A model generated the notes under the pieces. The model made no database searches and had not been told where the DNA came from. It worked only from the letters and a program-made list of their open reading frames with translations. This document shows, piece by piece, positions 1-28,387 of a stretch of DNA of 64,000 bases. Location of the stretch: positions 5,879,733-5,943,732 of the forward strand of contig NC_089175.1 of NCBI RefSeq assembly GCF_947507565.1, read 5' to 3'. The stretch is from Oscarella lobularis (Eukaryota; Porifera; Homoscleromorpha; Homosclerophorida; Oscarellidae). Within the stretch, counting starts at the first letter, position 1; the number at the start of each line of letters is the position of its first letter. Made by a program: the position numbers and the translations under genes.

Positions 1-3000
1 GCCCCGTGGTGACTTTGTAGATTCTTCGGTGCGACTGACGGTACCAGATGAAAAAGAAAATACCGACGAGGAGGAGAACCAAGAGAGTGACGAGAACAGC
101 AATACCTGCAACTAGTTTCGAATCCGCGTTTGACTTGTCTTCAGAACGGGATTCACACTGACTTCCCGTGTATTGGTTGGTACAGATGCACCTGCCGCTT
201 GGCGTGCACGTACCACCGTTCTTGCACGTCAAATCCGAGCAAACGGGGAGTTGAAGCTGGCACGTTGGACCAGTAAATCCCGGGGCACAAACGCACGATA
301 CGCTCTCGGCGTTCCCATCGTCGTAACAGGTGCTGCCGTTGTCGCATGCCGCCTCAAAGCAGCCGGCACTCTGAACACATTTCGGCCCATCAAAAAAGTA
401 ACCGAAAGGACATTGACAACTAAATGAGACGTTGCTACTGGATGAAGTATCGCATGAACTTCCAGAAGGACATAGCGAAACGCTACCTCTTCGAACGAGA
501 GACGCAATCCCGTTTGGAACGTTCAGTCCGCTCACCATTACGTCAGCCACGCATCCGCGTAAGCCGGAACCGTTCGTCCCTCCGATGAGTATACTCTCAG
601 CTCTTCCATTCAGCAGAAACGATGACACATTCAGTAAGTAAGTGTCGTTAAGAGAGAGAAGCGATTCTGAAATGGAAATTTCGTGCCACGCTCCGTCTGC
701 CAGATAAACGTTCGTTTTCTTCTTTAACGTCGTTGTTGACAAGGTTAGAAATCCATCTTCGAGCTACAAATAAAACGAAGATGTACTGCTATACTATCTA
801 AATAAGAATATGCGTCTGAACTGACCTTGAGCTCAGATTGACCTACTACAAGCAGCACCGATTCAGGACGTCGGATTCGGAAGCGAAAAGAAACCGTTAG
901 GGAAGCTGATACAAGCGCTGCTCTTCTTTTTCGCACTGCACTTTGAGTCGAGATCATGTCATTGAGTATGTGATCAAGAAACAGTGCGTAGCCGTCAGCT
1001 AGTTTCACCTCCAAATAGCCCGCACCATCAGACTGATACGTCGGTTTCTCTGCGAAAACAAATAGATAAATACTTGGACGAGGAAAAACCGTACCTTTCT
1101 GACTACAGTCGATTCCTGTGAAGGAGTCTTCGCACAAACACACCGACTTCGTCCACAAATCGAGGCAACTTCCTCCATTGAAACACGAGCTCGATTGGCA
1201 CGAGGAAACTGGTATTCCTTGCTGCACTCTTTGACTATGCTCAGCAGACTGGAGATCGAGGCGATTGTGATTGACGTATAACGCTCTGAGAGAGCCCACG
1301 TAGTAATTGAAAACAATTCCTTCGCGGACGACGGGCGACGAGCCGGCGATCACAATTAGATTCGTCAGAAGCGCTCTAAAATTTCGGTCAGAATAGAAAC
1401 GCCCAAAGTACGCGAGTGTACGACATACCTAGTTGAATAAGAACGCGTAAGTCTACATTTATTGTCGCCCACTGGACAGTGATCCAAGGCGACTTCATAG
1501 CTCTAGAGACAAAAAAGTTAAAGTCTGTGTAGGCATGATCAGTCAGTTGCTCACCATTTGATAGAGGTGCAACTGAACGTGATGCCAAGAACGGTCGCTT
1601 ACGATTTTTTCAAAAGTAGAAGAAGCGTTGCCGTCCTGAACTGCGAGCTTGGAGCGTACAAGCTGCAACGCAATAAAATCCGTGCCATTTCCCAACGTCA
1701 GTATCAAACCAGAAGACAAAATGGTAGAGAAATCGAACAGCACTTCAACGTCAGAAGCAGCATTAGACACGACGTAGGTAACGGACGACGAGGCATCAAA
1801 CGTATATGGAACAATGTCGCAGTTGACTCCGAGGTAGCCAGACATGCATTGGCATTCATATGACCCCGAAAGCGAGAGGCAGCTGCCTCCATTCAGACAC
1901 GGAAGCGAGCGACAGAAATCAATCTGCCGATCGCACGTTTGCCCAGTAAATCCAAACGCACACGAACAGCGAAAGCCGCCTCTAAAATCCGAACAGGAGC
2001 CATTGTTTTGGCACGGACTCGACTGGCATTCGTCGATGTCCGTTTCGCACCGACTGCCCGAGAAACCAACGGAACAGTCGCAACGATAGTAGTGGGAGAA
2101 AGGATGATAAGAGAATCCTCCAATAGACATCTCCGCCGATTCGAAGTCTATTCCGTACTGGCAGGTGGCTCCGTTCAGGCAAGGCGACGATGAGCACAAA
2201 TCAGCGTCCACCTGTAAAATAGTCAGGCCAGTTGAGCGCTCAATTGCCACTTCATTCGTTTGAATCATCGAAGCCCAGTCATCTCGCGCAATGTATTGAC
2301 CGGAGGAATTTCGCGCGGCCACTAAAACGTCAAGATCTCGCTTAGCCGCCGAGCCTAGACTCAAGATTTCCACAGACGCTGAGAGAATAGTAGAAACGCT
2401 GCGAATGAATCCGGCCGCGTAGTGAGAAACAAACCGATCACGAGTCACATTGTAAACGGCGACTACGACACTGCTCAGCAGAGGAGTATTGTCTTTCTGC
2501 GTTACGACGACGCTAATGACAGCTGATCCAGACATAGGAGGATTTCCTGAATCGTAGGCTGTCACCTCAATAAGAAACGGTTGACTTTCATCTTCGTATT
2601 TCAAAGGCTTTGCAATGATTAGTTCGCCCGTAGCTTGGTTAATCAAAAACGTCAAATTTGCCGTGCTGTTCGTGATTTCGTATCGCAAAAGAGAACTAAG
2701 TCCTGCGTCCTTGTCGAAAAACGTCACTTTACCGACCACTTTTCCTAAAGACGTGTCTTCGCTCACATGAACGGTTAGGTTACTTTGATTTAGAAGAAGT
2801 TCTGGTGCCCAGTCGTTTACGTCGGAGACGTAAACCGTAAGAGGGACATCCGATCGAAGGGCAGGCACTCCGCCATCTATGGCACTGACATTGAATTTGT
2901 ACATCGCCTGTTTTTCTCTGTCTAACGGAGAACGGGTGTACAGCTCTCCAGTTGTGGAATTAATTCGGAATATTGATTTTTGATCGGAGGGCAATGCATA

Positions 3001-6000
3001 GTGTATCATTCCGTTCGTGCCCATGTCCTTATCAATGGCCCCAACCGTCATGACGAGAGCTCCGAGTGAATTTTCTTGGACGTAACCGGTGTAGGTAGAT
3101 TGAAGAAAGGATGGACGATTGTCATTGACGTCTATCACCTCGACATTCACTTGGGCGAAATCCTGATGCTGTGCAGCATTGATGTCGTGAACCAGGACCG
3201 AAAAACTGACCAGGCTGGAGCTTCGCGTAGCCATCAAAGTCTCAAAGTCAATAGGGCGCTTTACAAGCAAGTCGCCCGTCTTGCTGTCAATTTTGAAATA
3301 CTGGGCACCCGCACCAGATTGAATGACGTACGTCAAGACGGCGTTAGATCCTATATCCTTGTCTACGGCAACGGTGCGTCCCAACACGGTCCCATTAGCC
3401 GTATGTTCTCTCAAAGAGAAGTTGAACGACTTGGAGAGAAACTGCGGACTGTTGTCGTTTACGTCCAGTACCACAATACGCACAGCAAGTGTGGAATTCA
3501 ACTGAGGGACGCCTCCGTCAACGGCCAACACAGTAAGATTATAGGCATCGGTCGTTTCACGATCTAAAGGCCTGGAAACAGTCAAGTCTCCACCGGGCAA
3601 AAGCGTATATGCCGAACTTCCAGACAACGACAACGTCACCCGTCCGTTGACGCCAGAATCTTTGTCAAATACTTTGAACCGATAGAAAGGATGAGGGGGT
3701 GTGACACCTTCAGATATTTTCAGCGTCAAAACGTCTTTGCCTTCACTGAACATCGGCGCGTTGTCGTTAATGTCGCTGACGTCAACGGTGAGATTCATCG
3801 AAGCGGTGCGCGGCGGAAAGCCGCGATCGACGGCGGCGACGATCAAGTCGACGCTTCGCGCAGTTTCGTAGTCCAACGGCCGATTCAGCGTGACATTGCC
3901 CGTCGATTCGTTGATAGAAAAGCCGAGATTAGAGTCCAATATGTATCTCACTTGTCCACTCGTTCCTGTATCGGAATCAGAGGCTGACGCCGTGAATACG
4001 TGATCGCCGACAAGAGCGTCTTCCCTGACTGTCACCGATGCTTTAGCGGAGTGGAAAACGGGGCCTTCCTTATTGACGACGGTCACCTCTACGGCCACCT
4101 TGACAGAAGTTGACAGAGGAATGGGACTCATATCTTCTGCTACAACGTAGAACACGTACTCCTGTATCAGACTACGGCCTAAGGACCTAATAAGGATTAT
4201 TTCCCCACTTTCCGTAACGTTAAACGGCGTCGACGCGTTTCTTTGCAGTTGATAATAAAACAATTTCGCGTTGATGCCCTGATCTTTGCTGACAGCGGCA
4301 ACCGAGCCAACGGTAGTATTCAGCGAAGCCGTCTCGACGACAAAGAACGTATAGCTCTTCTGCAGAAACTCCGGAGGATTGTCATTTACGTCAGTGATAG
4401 TCAGTTCGACTTTTGCCGGCACGACCGACGTCAGGCCTCCACCGTCTTCCGCACCGACATAGATCTCGTACGATGACCGAAACTCTCGGTCGAACGACGC
4501 TAAAGCGGATACATTGCCCGAGGATCGATCGACGCTGAAGAGCGAGGAGCCGTTCTCTGTCCTGGAGTCCAAAAAATAGGTGACAGATCCATTGATACCG
4601 TAGTCCAAATCAGTAGCAGTCACGGTGCACAGAGGTACACCTGGTTGATTGTTCTCAACAAGAGCGGCAAAGTAGGTAAACTGATCAAAGATGGGCCGAT
4701 TGTCATTTACGTCTAGCACGTCAATCTGAACAGCAGCGTGACTCGTTTGCTCGGGCACGCCCAAATCCGATGCCTCGACGACGAGAGTAAAATTCGCCAC
4801 CGTCTCTCTGTCCAACAACCGCGTAGTACGTAGACTCCCGTCAGCGCCGACTCGAAAATAAGTGACTCCAGGCGGCGGCGACGCACTAGCTAACGCGTAC
4901 TTCACCTGACCGTTCATTCCATCGTCTGCATCAGACGCGTGAAGAGAAACGACGTGAAATCCGATAGGCGCGGCTTCGGATACTCGAACGCGGTAGACTT
5001 TATCTTGAAACACGGGACGATTGTCATTAACGTCGAGGATAGTAATATTGACCGTGCACGTCGCGGATTGACGGGGACTGCCGAGGTCATTTACTCTGAC
5101 GACGAGAACGACGTCGTCAAATTTTTCTCTATCCAAACTGCCGGCTACTTGAATCAAGCCACTCGTGTTGCTCACGCTAAATACTTGCACTGGAGATGAC
5201 GACACGACGCTGTAGCTCAGTTGAGCATTCGTTCCGCTATCTAAGTCACTGGCTAACACGGTCCCCACGCTCGCGTCCAACGGAGAATTTTCCGTGATAT
5301 TGAAATCGTACGCGTATCGACTGAATTGTGGCGTATGATCATTCACATCTTCGACTACGACTTCGAAGGAACTAGACGTGAACAGCGACGGTTTGTCAAC
5401 GTCGGTTGCCGTGACGATCAGATGATACAAAGCAACCGATTCTCGATCCAATCGCATCGACGTCGTCACGGCATCGTGACCGTCCCACTGATCCAACACG
5501 AAATGACTCGAATAATTCCGTGCGGCGAGCGAGAGCGTATGACGTCGAAATTGCTTACTCCAATCGCGATCTGTCACACTGACAAAGGCAACCAACTCGG
5601 GCGGATTCGAGTTCTCGGGGACCTCAGCATATTTGACAGTGTCCACAAATCGGATGCTCACTTGGGGAGCATTGTCATTGACGTCGATCAGCTTGACCAT
5701 AATCTTAACGGCCGTCTCGTGTCGGTTACCGCCGTTGCTCGCGACCACTTCAAACTCGTGCTCCTGCTTGACTTCGAAGTCGAGCAACCCCAGCGTGAAA
5801 ACGACGCCGCTCGAAGGATCGACGTCGAAGAGTCCGCCGCCCGCTCGGACGGCGAAGACGACGCGTCCGTTCGTTCCGATGTCGGCGTCGGTCGCCGACA
5901 CTCGAACGACGCTCGTTCGAATGGGCACGTCTTCGAAGAGGACGGCACTGTAGTTCGATTTATCAAAAATAGGCGAATTGTCGTTGGCATCGGTTACGTT

Positions 6001-6663
6001 CACGTCGATATACGTCACACCCGATAGAGGTGGAACGCCTCGATCGGTCGCCGTCATATTGAAGCGATACTCGTCTCGTCGTTCGCGATCCAACGGTCGC
6101 ACGAGAACCAATTCGACGAGAAAGGCGTCGGCGACGAGGCTGAACGTATCGCTTGCATTCCGCAGTCCAACCAAGGAGTACGCAATCTGAGCGTTGACTC
6201 CGGTATCGGCGTCCAAAGCCCTCGATAGAGCGAACCGCGCTCCGACTTTCGTCTCCTCGTCGATTTCGAGGCCAACGTAGTCGTTCGGATATCTCGGCGC
6301 GTTGTCATTGACGTCGAGCACGTCAATGGACACCAAAACGAAGAAGGTGGAGACGCTGTTCGTCGCCGTCGCGGTGAACGAGTATTTGATCGCCTGGCTG
6401 GCGTTCTCTCTATCGAGAACGATTCGCGTCGATATATTTCCCATGGGATCGATGCCGAACTCCCTCAGGCTGAGCGACGCGTAGCTCGCCGTCGGATCGC
6501 GACAGAGCGAGCCGACGCGCGTTCCTATTGGCTGCTCTTCGTCGATAGAAAACGTTTCCGACGAGAAAAGTTGGCAGTTTGCCTTCGTCAGTGTCCAGTG
6601 AAGACTCCACACGAGGAGGACGTGAAATAGGTGGAACGGACGAGCGATGCGACTGCGTTTCAT
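1..6663 (-). CDS. Large cadherin with EGF and LamG domains, 3' end outside window
   Basis: Calcium-dependent adhesion receptor at the cell surface. Translation starts at 6663 with a basic then hydrophobic signal peptide (about residues 1-28). One exon of about 1,700 codons (1543-6663) holds roughly 13 cadherin repeats, recognised by DxNDNxP linkers and LDRE motifs. Repeat 8 (VNKEGP) and the last (QKDNTP) have degenerate calcium linkers. A membrane-proximal region without repeats follows, then three EGF domains (about 1830-2200) and the start of a LamG domain. Smaller exons continue LamG, an EGF (about 1130-1200), a second LamG, two EGF-like modules (150-400) and one hydrophobic transmembrane helix (about 40-120) followed by basic residues. 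The order cadherin, EGF, LamG, EGF, LamG, EGF, TM occurs in FAT-type and in invertebrate classical cadherins. The tail that would separate them lies beyond base 1. Confident of the family, not of the subtype. Confidence 0.93.
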
Positions 6664-7048
6664 TGTCGTTCGTTTTCGCTTACGACGAGGCTCTTTCTCT
6701 CATTTTTCCGCGACCGCCAAGTCGAGCCAAGTACTAGACTTCGAAGCGTTCAATGATAGACAAATTGAGCACGTGAGCCGACAACAACGGGATAGACCAC
6801 CGAGACGAAATTGGACTCGCGGCTGCTTTTCTCCGAGGGAAAGTCGACCGAGGCGGGAACGCGAGGATCCGAGTACGGTCCCCTCTTCGTTTTCACGGCT
6901 TGCAGCGTCCACGGAGCAGAAAAACAACAGGTGAGTCTCTCCTCTCCCCCGTTTCGAAGCAGAATAGAAGCGTGGGCCATGCCTGAGACGAAGATGATGG
7001 CGTTGATAAGGACGCCAAAACAAATAATATTGCGCACGCGCAGTTGCT
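6664..7048. promoter_or_regulatory. Shared 5' region between cadherin and HARS
   Basis: The cadherin start codon and the upstream HARS start codon face away from each other across 385 bases, so the promoters of both genes must lie here or overlap it. I see no TATA box at a convincing position and no further gene. Inferred from gene orientation only. Confidence 0.5.
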
Positions 7049-9443
<2,395 letters not shown>

Positions 9444-9456
9444 AAAATTGATCATT

Positions 9457-10359
9457 CTATTCTGATTCGTCAGTAAATCGAAAGCAATCGGAAACGATTT
9501 TCCACACGCCACTCTGTTCAGTCAGAACGAAATTCTGCGAGAAAGGTCGCTCCCTATTTCCCTCGTACTTCACCGTTCCTTCGGTAGCAACGAGAATAGA
9601 AGTCTGTCCAGGAGAAGCAACCTCTGAAAAAAAGAGAGACGAAGGGGCTAGACACAGGGGTACAACCACGGTGGCCAAAAAGGGGTCATGCTCACAGCAC
9701 TACCAGTACATAAATAAATACACATGACATTGACACCTGACTACAGGATACAGCCACATAGCCATATAGCCATACATGTAGATGTAAGTGTGTAAGAGGA
9801 GGTACGATTGTCAAGGAGGGTCATGTTCTCACACAACTACTGAATACCATAAATAAATATTGACGACAGGGTACCACCATGGAACAACAATAGATGTACC
9901 ACTACCGTAGTAGTACGGTGGCCAAAGAGGGTCCCATCATACACGTAAATGACATTGACGTCTGACAACTGACTACAGTACTTGTAATAAAACAGGCCAT
10001 AATAAAACGTCGTGCATTTCTGTAGCATTCAAACTAATACTTTATTCCTCCGCTGTACCTGGTATGGGCTGGCAATCCAATGACGTCAGTGTATGCGTGC
10101 TCGATGGCAACGACTGAAGGAAGACGGTCACCGCTTCGACTCCCGTCGCGTTGTGCCCGTTCCAAACGACCGACGACAAGCTCGTGTACAGATGAGATAT
10201 GAGCTAAGCGCACTGTGCATGTCCGCGTGGCCGTCTGCTGAGAGCGAAAACACTCACGTGCTTCTTCTTGTCGATTGTGTCGTAGAAGATGTTGGCGAAC
10301 TCTTCGCCGGCGCTGCACGCTCGTTCGACGGTCGCGTCGACGTCCCGCAAGAAGGACAT
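9457..10359 (-). CDS. nxt: NTF2-related mRNA export cofactor (NXT1/NXT2, p15)
   Basis: Small NTF2-fold protein that in animals pairs with NXF1/TAP to carry mRNA through nuclear pores. There are three exons. Exon 1 (about 10257-10359) starts [20 protein letters not shown] and ends in a GTGAGT donor. Exon 2 (about 10045-10195) includes [10 protein letters not shown] and the LDCQPIPG stretch matching the family DCQPV motif. Exon 3 (9457 to about 9627) carries [14 protein letters not shown] and [10 protein letters not shown], a close match to the conserved C-terminus. Total length is about 140 residues, as usual for NXT. Exon 2 and exon 3 are separated by a roughly 415-base intron filled with repeats, long for this locus. 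The start codon is 134 bases from that of LYST, pointing away from it. Confidence 0.9.
9640..10030. repeat. Degenerate repeat in NXT intron 2
   Basis: Three imperfect copies of a unit of roughly 100-150 bases. Each pairs a GTGGCCAAA..GGGTC or GGGTCATG stretch with a following CATAAATAAATA or ATGACATTGAC..TGACTACAG stretch. No coding potential; the copies are too decayed to define ends. Confidence 0.5.
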
Positions 10360-10493
10360 GGGGAAGCGACGTCGCACGCCCGAGAAAAAGAATGTTCTAA
10401 TTCTATTCCGGGGTACGGTGTTGTTGTTGTACGGGACTCCGTCGATCGATCTATATTCTGCGTCACTTTTCTCGTACGCTTCGCAGAGACGCG
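10360..10493. promoter_or_regulatory. Bidirectional promoter region between NXT and LYST
   Basis: Only 134 bases separate the two start codons, which point in opposite directions. Transcription of both genes must start within this stretch or very near it. Inference from arrangement; no core promoter motif was recognised. Confidence 0.5.
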
Positions 10494-23146
<12,653 letters not shown>

Positions 23147-24137
23147 ACGATGTGAATATCTGAACAGGTTTTCTATTTAGTTTTGCATTTGCGTTTTGTC
23201 GACTGCACGCATCAAATGTTGCAGAATCTAGTCTATTTTTTTAGCGCCAGTCTGTAATTCGGGGCCAGTCATTACAGTAGCGTGCATGCTGCTTAGAAAA
23301 AAGAGCGAGGAAAACAGCAGCTGGGCATTACTACTATCACGGATAGTGGTTTGCTTAGTTACGATGTACCGGTTCTTCACTACGCCGGTTTATCGTGCAC
23401 ATTACTCTGTACCTGGTAGTTACTCTAGTTGGGTAGCTGACTTGGGGCTTCGAGATTTTTTAAGATTTTGGTAGACTGCCTCCCCAAATTGATAGTGAGT
23501 GCCATATGGGCACAGGTTTGCGCAGTAGGGTCACTTCCTTCCCACGGTGGACATCCAGTAGTCATCGGTAAGGAAGCGTTTAGGAAGTGTTTAGGAAGTG
23601 ACGTCATATTAGTGACGTAAGCTGAATGACATGGGGCAAAAAGTGGAGAGGAAGTGCACGATGCACGAGGAGCTGTTGCTCTCGCAACCACGCCACGCAT
23701 ATAGAATAGGATGACAAATGGACATGTGCTACTCTATGTGCGACTAAATTTAGACAGGATGCAGCAGGGAGCGCCAAATTCGATTATTCAATGAACCGCA
23801 AAGACTAATACAAAGGGCAAACGACGCAACCGCGTCAAATGGTACCGTCGTCACCGAAGTACAAACTCGGTTTTCGCGGTCAAGTGAGCATCCGTGTCAT
23901 ATCAACGAACGCTTCCGGGGTCTCACAGAAAAGTAGGCGTGTTACGACTCTATTACGCACGCTACAATAACATTCCCCAACCGAATCGATGCCATCTCGC
24001 GAGCATCGACCGATCAAACGTCATTAGCAAATCGGCGCGCGACCGAGACAACGTCGAGAGCGTTCAAGAACGCGGAGCGAACAGAAGACGCAACGGTTCA
24101 TACACATTTTCCCGTATTCTCGTCATCGTCACTCGAT
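23147..24137. other. Intergenic region between LYST and RapGAP-BTB
   Basis: About 990 bases without a convincing gene. It must hold the LYST 3' UTR and the promoter of the next gene. A minus-strand open frame at 23425-23700 lacks family resemblance and I do not call it. Short direct repeats of TTTAGGAAGTG with ACGTCA or GTGACGTAA occur at 23575-23625. Confidence 0.6.
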
Positions 24138-27100
24138 ATGGCGTCCGATCCTCTACTCGCGCGATTGCGACGATTCAAGTCGCGCGTCGCGGCCAAGCGC
24201 GACGATCCACCTTGGTCGACGCGACGCCTATCGATGAGCTTTACGTCGCCGCCGCGCTTCGTTAGCGCGCTTGCCGAAGAAGACGCCGACCAATCGGAGT
24301 GCTTCGAGACGGGCGATTGCGACCCCGTCGAGAATTCAGTCATTGTGCCGACGAGCGGTTGGAAAATCGAGAGCGGGCGTTCGTTCCCTCCGCGCGTGAC
24401 GTCACAAACCGCGGCGCCGGAAGTCCCGTACGCAATCGAAAAATGCGACGAAGAAGAATATCGTTCTCACTTTTACGAAGCGGAACACTGGAACTTTTAC
24501 GTCGACGACCCGGAAATCGGTCCCGTCGTACTTTCGCTCAAGCAGGAGGCGACTATATCGCGGGAGCACTTCAGGTTAGTGGCGAAAAGAAAAGAAAGCT
24601 TCAAGAAGGGGGGCGCGTCCTCTTTGATAGGATCCCTTATTCAATTAGCCGATTAATCGATTCGCGTGTGGGGCGCGCGTGGGCGTGGTCCTTTCTATTA
24701 TTGATCCTTTTGTTAGGGTTCTCGTTCGAGCGCCATCTCATTTCGTTCACGGTCTCCTTCCGGCTTCGTGTCTCTCGGCGAATCGATACAATTTGGACGA
24801 GGTCGTCGCGGCATTGGGTCGCGAACTCGATTTGATCAACCCGTTGAAACGCGTTCAGCTGAGCTCCTTTGGCGACGAGTTACTCAAATTGGATCAGGTA
24901 CACAGTGGGGGAGAACATCTGGCTTATTTGAAATGCAATGGTCACCACGCCCACTCTTTTTTTTTCCTTTCTCTAACCGTAGAGCTTTGTTGTGTCTGAT
25001 CACAAAGTAGGCGTGGTCTACGTCAAAGAGGGCCAGACGCGCGAGGACGAAATTCTCGGGAATTTGGCCGGGAGCCAACGATTCGACGACTTTCTTCGTC
25101 TGCTCGGAAAGCGCGTCGAGTTGACGGGCTTTCGCGGCTATCGAGGCGGACTTGATATCAATTTCGGAATGACGGGCGAGACGAGCGTCCACGAAGAGTG
25201 GGCGGGACATCGCGTTATGTTTCACGTGTCCACGCTGCTCCCGGGGGGCGACGAGCAACAGGTAGCAATGAAATAAATAGTGTTATTTATATATTTATAT
25301 CGGTTGCAGGTGCAGCGAAAGCGGCATATTGGGAACGATTTGGTGTGCGTTGTGTTCGTCGACGGCGGGGAGACGGTCTTCGATCCCATGGCGATACGAT
25401 CGCATTTCTTGCATTCGTACATCGTTGTTCAGTGCGAGGACGATGAGAACAAAGATGATGGGAAAGGAGTTCGTTATAGGGTAAGAGGCGGATTTTTTAG
25501 ATAGCTTTGTAAGCGATAGTTGAAGCGTGGCAGGCAGAATGTATTAGGGACAGTAGATAGGCTCCGCTTAATGTAGGAAACATTAGGGAAAACAATAGTT
25601 GGAAGTAATTGCGGTTTAGTGGTTTATTTTAAATTGATTAGATGGAAACAATTACGGTAATACGTTTTTCCTCCCGTTGTTTAGGTTAGCGTTGTGTCAC
25701 GGGACGGCGTACCGCTGTGTAAGCCGCACTTATCCAAACAGGACACTTTTTTCCACGTGAGGATTGTGGGCGGGGAGATGTCTATATAGAAATTATGTTG
25801 ATACGCGTTTCTTCTCAGGACTCCGTGTTTCACGATTTCCTATTGGCTAAGATTATTAATGCGGAGCGGGCGTGTTTCCGTGCGCCCAAGTTCGCCGAAC
25901 TGCAGGTAGGGCAGAAGCTTCGTGCGTAGATAATTAATATGTAAATGAAATTATTACGATTTAGAATCGAACTCAATTGCAAATGATGCAAAACATGATC
26001 ATCGCAGCCGAAGACGCGGAGACGGCGTTGAAAGAAGGAAAGAACGTCAAAACTGCCGTGGGAAGGTAAGCAGTTCAAAAAATTAATCAATAAGTAAATA
26101 TAGACGGATGTTTTCTCTAGACGAGGTAGTTGGCTTCCCGTTGGATTTGTCAGGTAAATAGATTCAATTATTTAAATTAATGATATATGATTTACTTTGA
26201 TTATTTTAGGCCTCCAAGTCCTCTCGTTGACGTGAACCGGGAAAAAATCGAAAGCTTTGACCAGCTCTCGTTGGATCTCAAAGCAGCCTATCAGAACAAA
26301 GATATAAGCGACGTCATATGCCTCATAGGTATAGAAAGAATAAATGAGGTTAATAATTTATTTTTTGATTGGTATATTATATGTAGGTAAAAATGAAATT
26401 CCTCTATACGGAATAAAAGCCATACTGGCAGCAAGAAGCAAGTAAGAAATAATCAAAGGATTCTAAATAAAAAAATCATATAATTAATAATGATTACGAT
26501 TAGAATCTTCAAGTCCCTTCTCTGCAACGCGGCTCCCGCTCATCCGCGCCGATCGTCCATCACCCGAATGCAGAGTCAGAAGAAAGAGAGAAGCATGCTC
26601 CGAAAAATCCAACTGACGTCCATACCCCAAAACGTGAACGAAGACGACAACGACGGCTCGTCGTCGCTGAGTCGATCGTCGCGGAGACCGTCTGCAACGG
26701 GAAAGGAAAAGAAGACGAAAAAGAGTAGCGGCGGCGGCGGAATGAAAGAAAAAATCAAAATGAAATTTCAAAGAGGATTTTCAAAAGCATCTTTGGATAA
26801 AGTGGAAGTGGCGGCGACGGCGGCGGCGGCGGCGGCGCCGACAACGGCTGTGGCGGTGGAGACACCTGCTAAAATTGTAGCCGGAAAATATTTGGTATAC
26901 ATACATAGAGAAATATTATTGGTCTGCACTTTTTAACCTTATTTCTTTTTTTTTGTTTGTTTTCAGGTTCGTTTTCCTCAGTTCGATTTTAACGAGTTCG
27001 ACGTCGTCATGGAGTATCTTCACACGGGATGTTGCTCGTTGAGTCCCGCGACACTTTCGGGCGTCGTTTGCATAGCCGAATATTTGGAATTGTCAGACTT

Positions 27101-28052
27101 GGAGCAGGCGTGCTTCGAAATCATTCACGGCTCCGTTGACTTCAAAATAGTACAAATAATATTTTTATAGTAACACAATTTTTTTACTATGTTCTTTTGC
27201 TTAGATTTGGGATTTATTGAAGAGACTCGGTCATTATTTTCACTTTCAATCCGCCTGTAGCATGTTCGAAAAGGTGAACAAATAGCGAGCGTTTTATATT
27301 TATATTTAAATATTTTTCTGATAGGTTGTTGAATTTGTTGACGATAATGCGCGCGAATTTTTGCTCTCGCCCTCGATCAAGGAATTGCCGCGAAACGTCT
27401 TCGAGAAAATCATCCGGAGACCGCTAAAGGTAAAGGAGATTGGATTAGGATTATTAATTTATTATATTATTTTTTTTCTTTTATTTTAGGTTCCTGAAAT
27501 TGTCAAATTTAAGACGTGTCTTCTGTGGGGCAACGAAAACTGCAGTCCTTCGACGTGGAAAGAAGACGTCAGTCAACTTGTCAAGGATCTCGACTATTAC
27601 AAAGTATCTCCAGTCGACCTAATAAAGGCAAGAGAAAAAATTTCAAATGTAGAATCAGTATTTTAATCAATAGTACTTCCCGATAGATTGTTGTTCCGTC
27701 CGATACGGTGGATAAAGAGAGAGTGATGCTGGCTCTCGCGTACCACGCCGATCCTAAATCGATAGAACCGCCCACGAAGTCGGATGGAGCAAAAAAGTTT
27801 CATCACTCGCAGCAACAGCAGACGACGACTTTGCTTTGCGGAAGTTCGAGTCGAGAACACAGCGTCGAGCCGAATGATTCCGGTATCGATGCGACGAGCA
27901 TAGGGAGCCACGCCTCCATATCAGGACTTGGAAATAGAAATAGTTTGAGAAAGAAACGCGCCGGCGCACGTAGTAGCGCTAGTGACGATTTAGTTGTATT
28001 GCCTATAGATACGAAGGAGGACACCACTATTGATCATTTGACACATTTGTAG
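24138..28052 (+). CDS. RapGAP domain fused to BTB-BACK
   Basis: Predicted GTPase-activating protein for Rap-type small G proteins with a C-terminal BTB-BACK adaptor. The start [16 protein letters not shown] is followed by a Ser/Arg-rich lead. The RapGAP domain spans about 24700-25900: [12 protein letters not shown], then [14 protein letters not shown], where the Asn matches the family's catalytic asparagine thumb, and HSYIVVQ. The BTB domain starts near 26250 ([12 protein letters not shown]). A basic, Ser/Gly/Ala-rich insert of about 100 residues (26530-26880) interrupts it before [22 protein letters not shown] follows (27080-27560, with [14 protein letters not shown]). The tail is Ser-rich and ends at 28052. 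The BTB-BACK half resembles animal serine-enriched BTB proteins. Exons join in phase throughout, so a fusion is more likely than two genes. Partners are unknown. Confidence 0.85.
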
Positions 28053-28387
28053 TTGTAGAGATGGACACGCACTCACGAGATAGTGTTCATATTTTAATTT
28101 TTTAGATGAAGTTTTAATTTGTAGAGCTAATAATAATAATTAGTTGAAGGCGTTGAGGTTATTTCGTATTACGTGTGTCTGTAAGTCATGCAATTGTTTT
28201 ATAATTGCTTGTCGAACGACTGAATAGCGACGTTTTCATTTTTGGGTCATTCTGAGCCTCGTACAGTTACGCTCCAGCACACTCTTCGTGGAAAAAGATG
28301 CCTTCGCTTTTCTCATAATTCTTTTCGGCGTAAGACGGGGAAACTGCACTTGAGGTATTCAGAAGCTATTTATTGATTTTTCTGATG

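Noticed and set aside
3076-3567. Plus-strand open frames opposite the cadherin exon
   Set aside because: The cadherin repeats on the other strand explain the lack of stops; no family match.
23425-23700. Minus-strand open frame of about 90 codons between LYST and RapGAP-BTB
   Set aside because: No domain, no splice partners and an unremarkable composition.
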